Positions 63,039-64,000 of a stretch of DNA of 64,000 bases are shown here, piece by piece. The stretch is from UBA6623 sp965238125 (lineage in GTDB: Bacteria; Acidobacteriota; Terriglobia; Bryobacterales; UBA6623). The stretch is taken from assembly GCA_965238125.1 (NCBI GenBank), contig OZ250179.1, positions 2,170,001-2,234,000 on the forward strand. Direction: 5' to 3'. Below the pieces are notes generated by a model, which saw nothing but the letters and a program-made list of their open reading frames with translations, had not been told where the DNA came from and did no database searches. Within the stretch, counting starts at the first letter, position 1. Each line of letters opens with the position of its first letter. The translations under genes were made by a program, and so were the position numbers.

Positions 63039-63132
63039 ATCCGGGCGGCTTGTTCTGGTTCGTCCGCCAACGCGCGCACGTACCGGACCGAGCAGGTCGA
63101 CCGGCGCACCAGACGTCCAAGTTTCTGGAACG

Positions 63133-64000
63133 TCAACGCACTGTTGCCCACGCGCTGTTCGAGAGTGGCTTGCCCCCCGCCGTGCATACGGCGCCCGGCG
63201 CGCCGCAGGCGCGGTCCCCCGGCAGGACGATCGTGATCTCCCCGGCCGCGGTCGGCTGGACCGTGATCTCCCAACGCCGGTTGCTGGGCATACGCAGGTA
63301 CCGCCGCGCCACGGTCACCCGCCTGTTCGTCACTGTGAAGACGCTGTCGCGCAGCGTCACGTAGCTCAAATCCGGCTCCTCGCTGAACCGCAGCTCGAAG
63401 GTGAACGGCGTCTCGCCATCGTGCTCCGCCGAAACCCCATGGAAGCTCGCCGCCAGGGTGTTGTCCGAGCCCGTCACAATGGCCGCCACCGAGCCCGTGA
63501 GCGGGCGTCCGTCCGGCGCGCAGACCCGCCACCCGGAGGCATCGCAGGCCCGGCCCCCTGGCAGGAGGATAGTGACGTCCTCAACGGACGTCGGCGCGAC
63601 CGTGATTTCCCAACGCAGGTTGCTCGGGGCGTTGAGCCGCCGCGCCTGCGTCACCCGCCCGTTCGTCACCGTGAAGGCGCTGTCCTGCAGCGTCACGTAC
63701 TCAGATCCAGCTCCTCGCTGAACCGCACCTCGACGATGAACGGGGTCTCGCCGTCGTGCCTCGTCGGACCCATGGAAGCTCGCCGTCAACGGCGTGCGAG
63801 CCGTACCGTGGCCTGCACCGAGCCCGTCAACCGGCGTCCGTCCAACGTGCATATCGCCCCGCGGGCATCGCAGGCCCGGCCTCCCGGCAGGACGATGGTG
63901 ATATCCCCGGCCGAGGTCGGCTGGACCGTGATCTCCCAACGCAGGTTGCTGGGCATGCGCAGGTACCGCTGCGCCACGGTCACCCGCCCGTTCGTCACGG
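63133..64000 (-). pseudogene. Repeat-containing surface protein, partial and frameshifted
   Basis: It enters from the right edge. Three tandem units of about 105 residues are visible. Each has the pattern FxxELRFSEEPDLSYVTLRD, SVFTVTNRRVTVARRYL, RWEITVQPTxxGxITIVLPG and a C-x10-C pair (ACDARGAICTLDG). These are beta-sandwich-like adhesin repeats. Frameshifts near 63700-63780 separate unit 1 from units 2-3. The last frame stops at 63133 without a clear end domain. Probably an extracellular protein. Confidence 0.6.

Noticed and set aside
1..64000. CRISPR array
   Set aside because: No regularly spaced direct repeats of 24-37 bp were seen, and no cas genes are present.

Overview
The window is GC-rich (about 60% by eye) bacterial chromosome. 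I infer an uncultured Acidobacteriota-like bacterium. The reasons are a Ser/Thr kinase fused to a TolB-like propeller plus several relics of the same family, a DsbA-like protein, an M28-PDZ peptidase, a phasin next to a DUF350/TelA cluster, and many insertion sequences. No rRNA or marker tree is available, so the phylum is not proven.

Layout. 0-2.6 kb: 3' part of an aldehyde dehydrogenase, then prfB (RF2) on the minus strand with its programmed +1 frameshift. 3.0-9.6 kb: a flagellar basal-body and export operon, flgB-flgC-fliE-fliF-fliG-fliH-fliI-fliJ. 9.7-11.4 kb: IS1380-type element A with a 5-bp target duplication. 11.8-16.6 kb: three exported proteins (beta-helix, DsbA-like, M28 peptidase with PDZ). 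17.0-19.7 kb: membrane Ser/Thr kinase with a TolB-like propeller, frameshifted. 19.9-23.3 kb: a tandem duplication in which a selenocysteine tRNA (one degenerate copy, one intact) precedes each of two sulfatase/alkaline-phosphatase-superfamily lipoprotein genes. Both lipoprotein genes are frameshifted at nearly the same place. 23.4 kb: tRNA-Arg(CCG).

23.5-45 kb is a plastic region. It holds IS1380 copies B and C, two identical-type IS630 elements, a different IS630 element, IS relics, a truncated tyrosine recombinase and dispersed repeats. It also holds many head or tail fragments of kinase/TolB genes. Small cargo genes lie between them: EXLDI protein, a two-gene unknown cassette, NHL propeller, DUF2784, EamA transporter, DoxX, DUF1802, BON-domain protein, a secreted kinase-like protein, and small secreted proteins. 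IS630 copy 1 sits inside the target duplication of IS1380 copy C, which gives their order of arrival.

45.1-55.9 kb is the most coherent and most interesting system. It contains a membrane-anchored spermidine-synthase-like aminopropyltransferase, a divergent Tat-exported FAD amine oxidase, and a compact minus-strand operon. The operon encodes an XpaC-like membrane protein, TelA, DUF4178, DUF2617, a coiled-coil lipoprotein, DUF350 and a K+ channel with an RCK domain; a phasin gene lies just upstream. I read it as a polyamine-linked envelope or ion-homeostasis module.

57.2-64 kb is a decayed plasmid or integrative-element segment. It has an ISNCY-type transposase fused to the first codons of trbE, then trbD, trbC, a small membrane protein, a winged-helix accessory protein, antirestriction ArdC, two small genes, a broken plasmid repA, and a repeat-containing surface protein that runs off the right edge. 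Several frameshifts fall in homopolymer runs, so some apparent pseudogenes may be sequencing indels.
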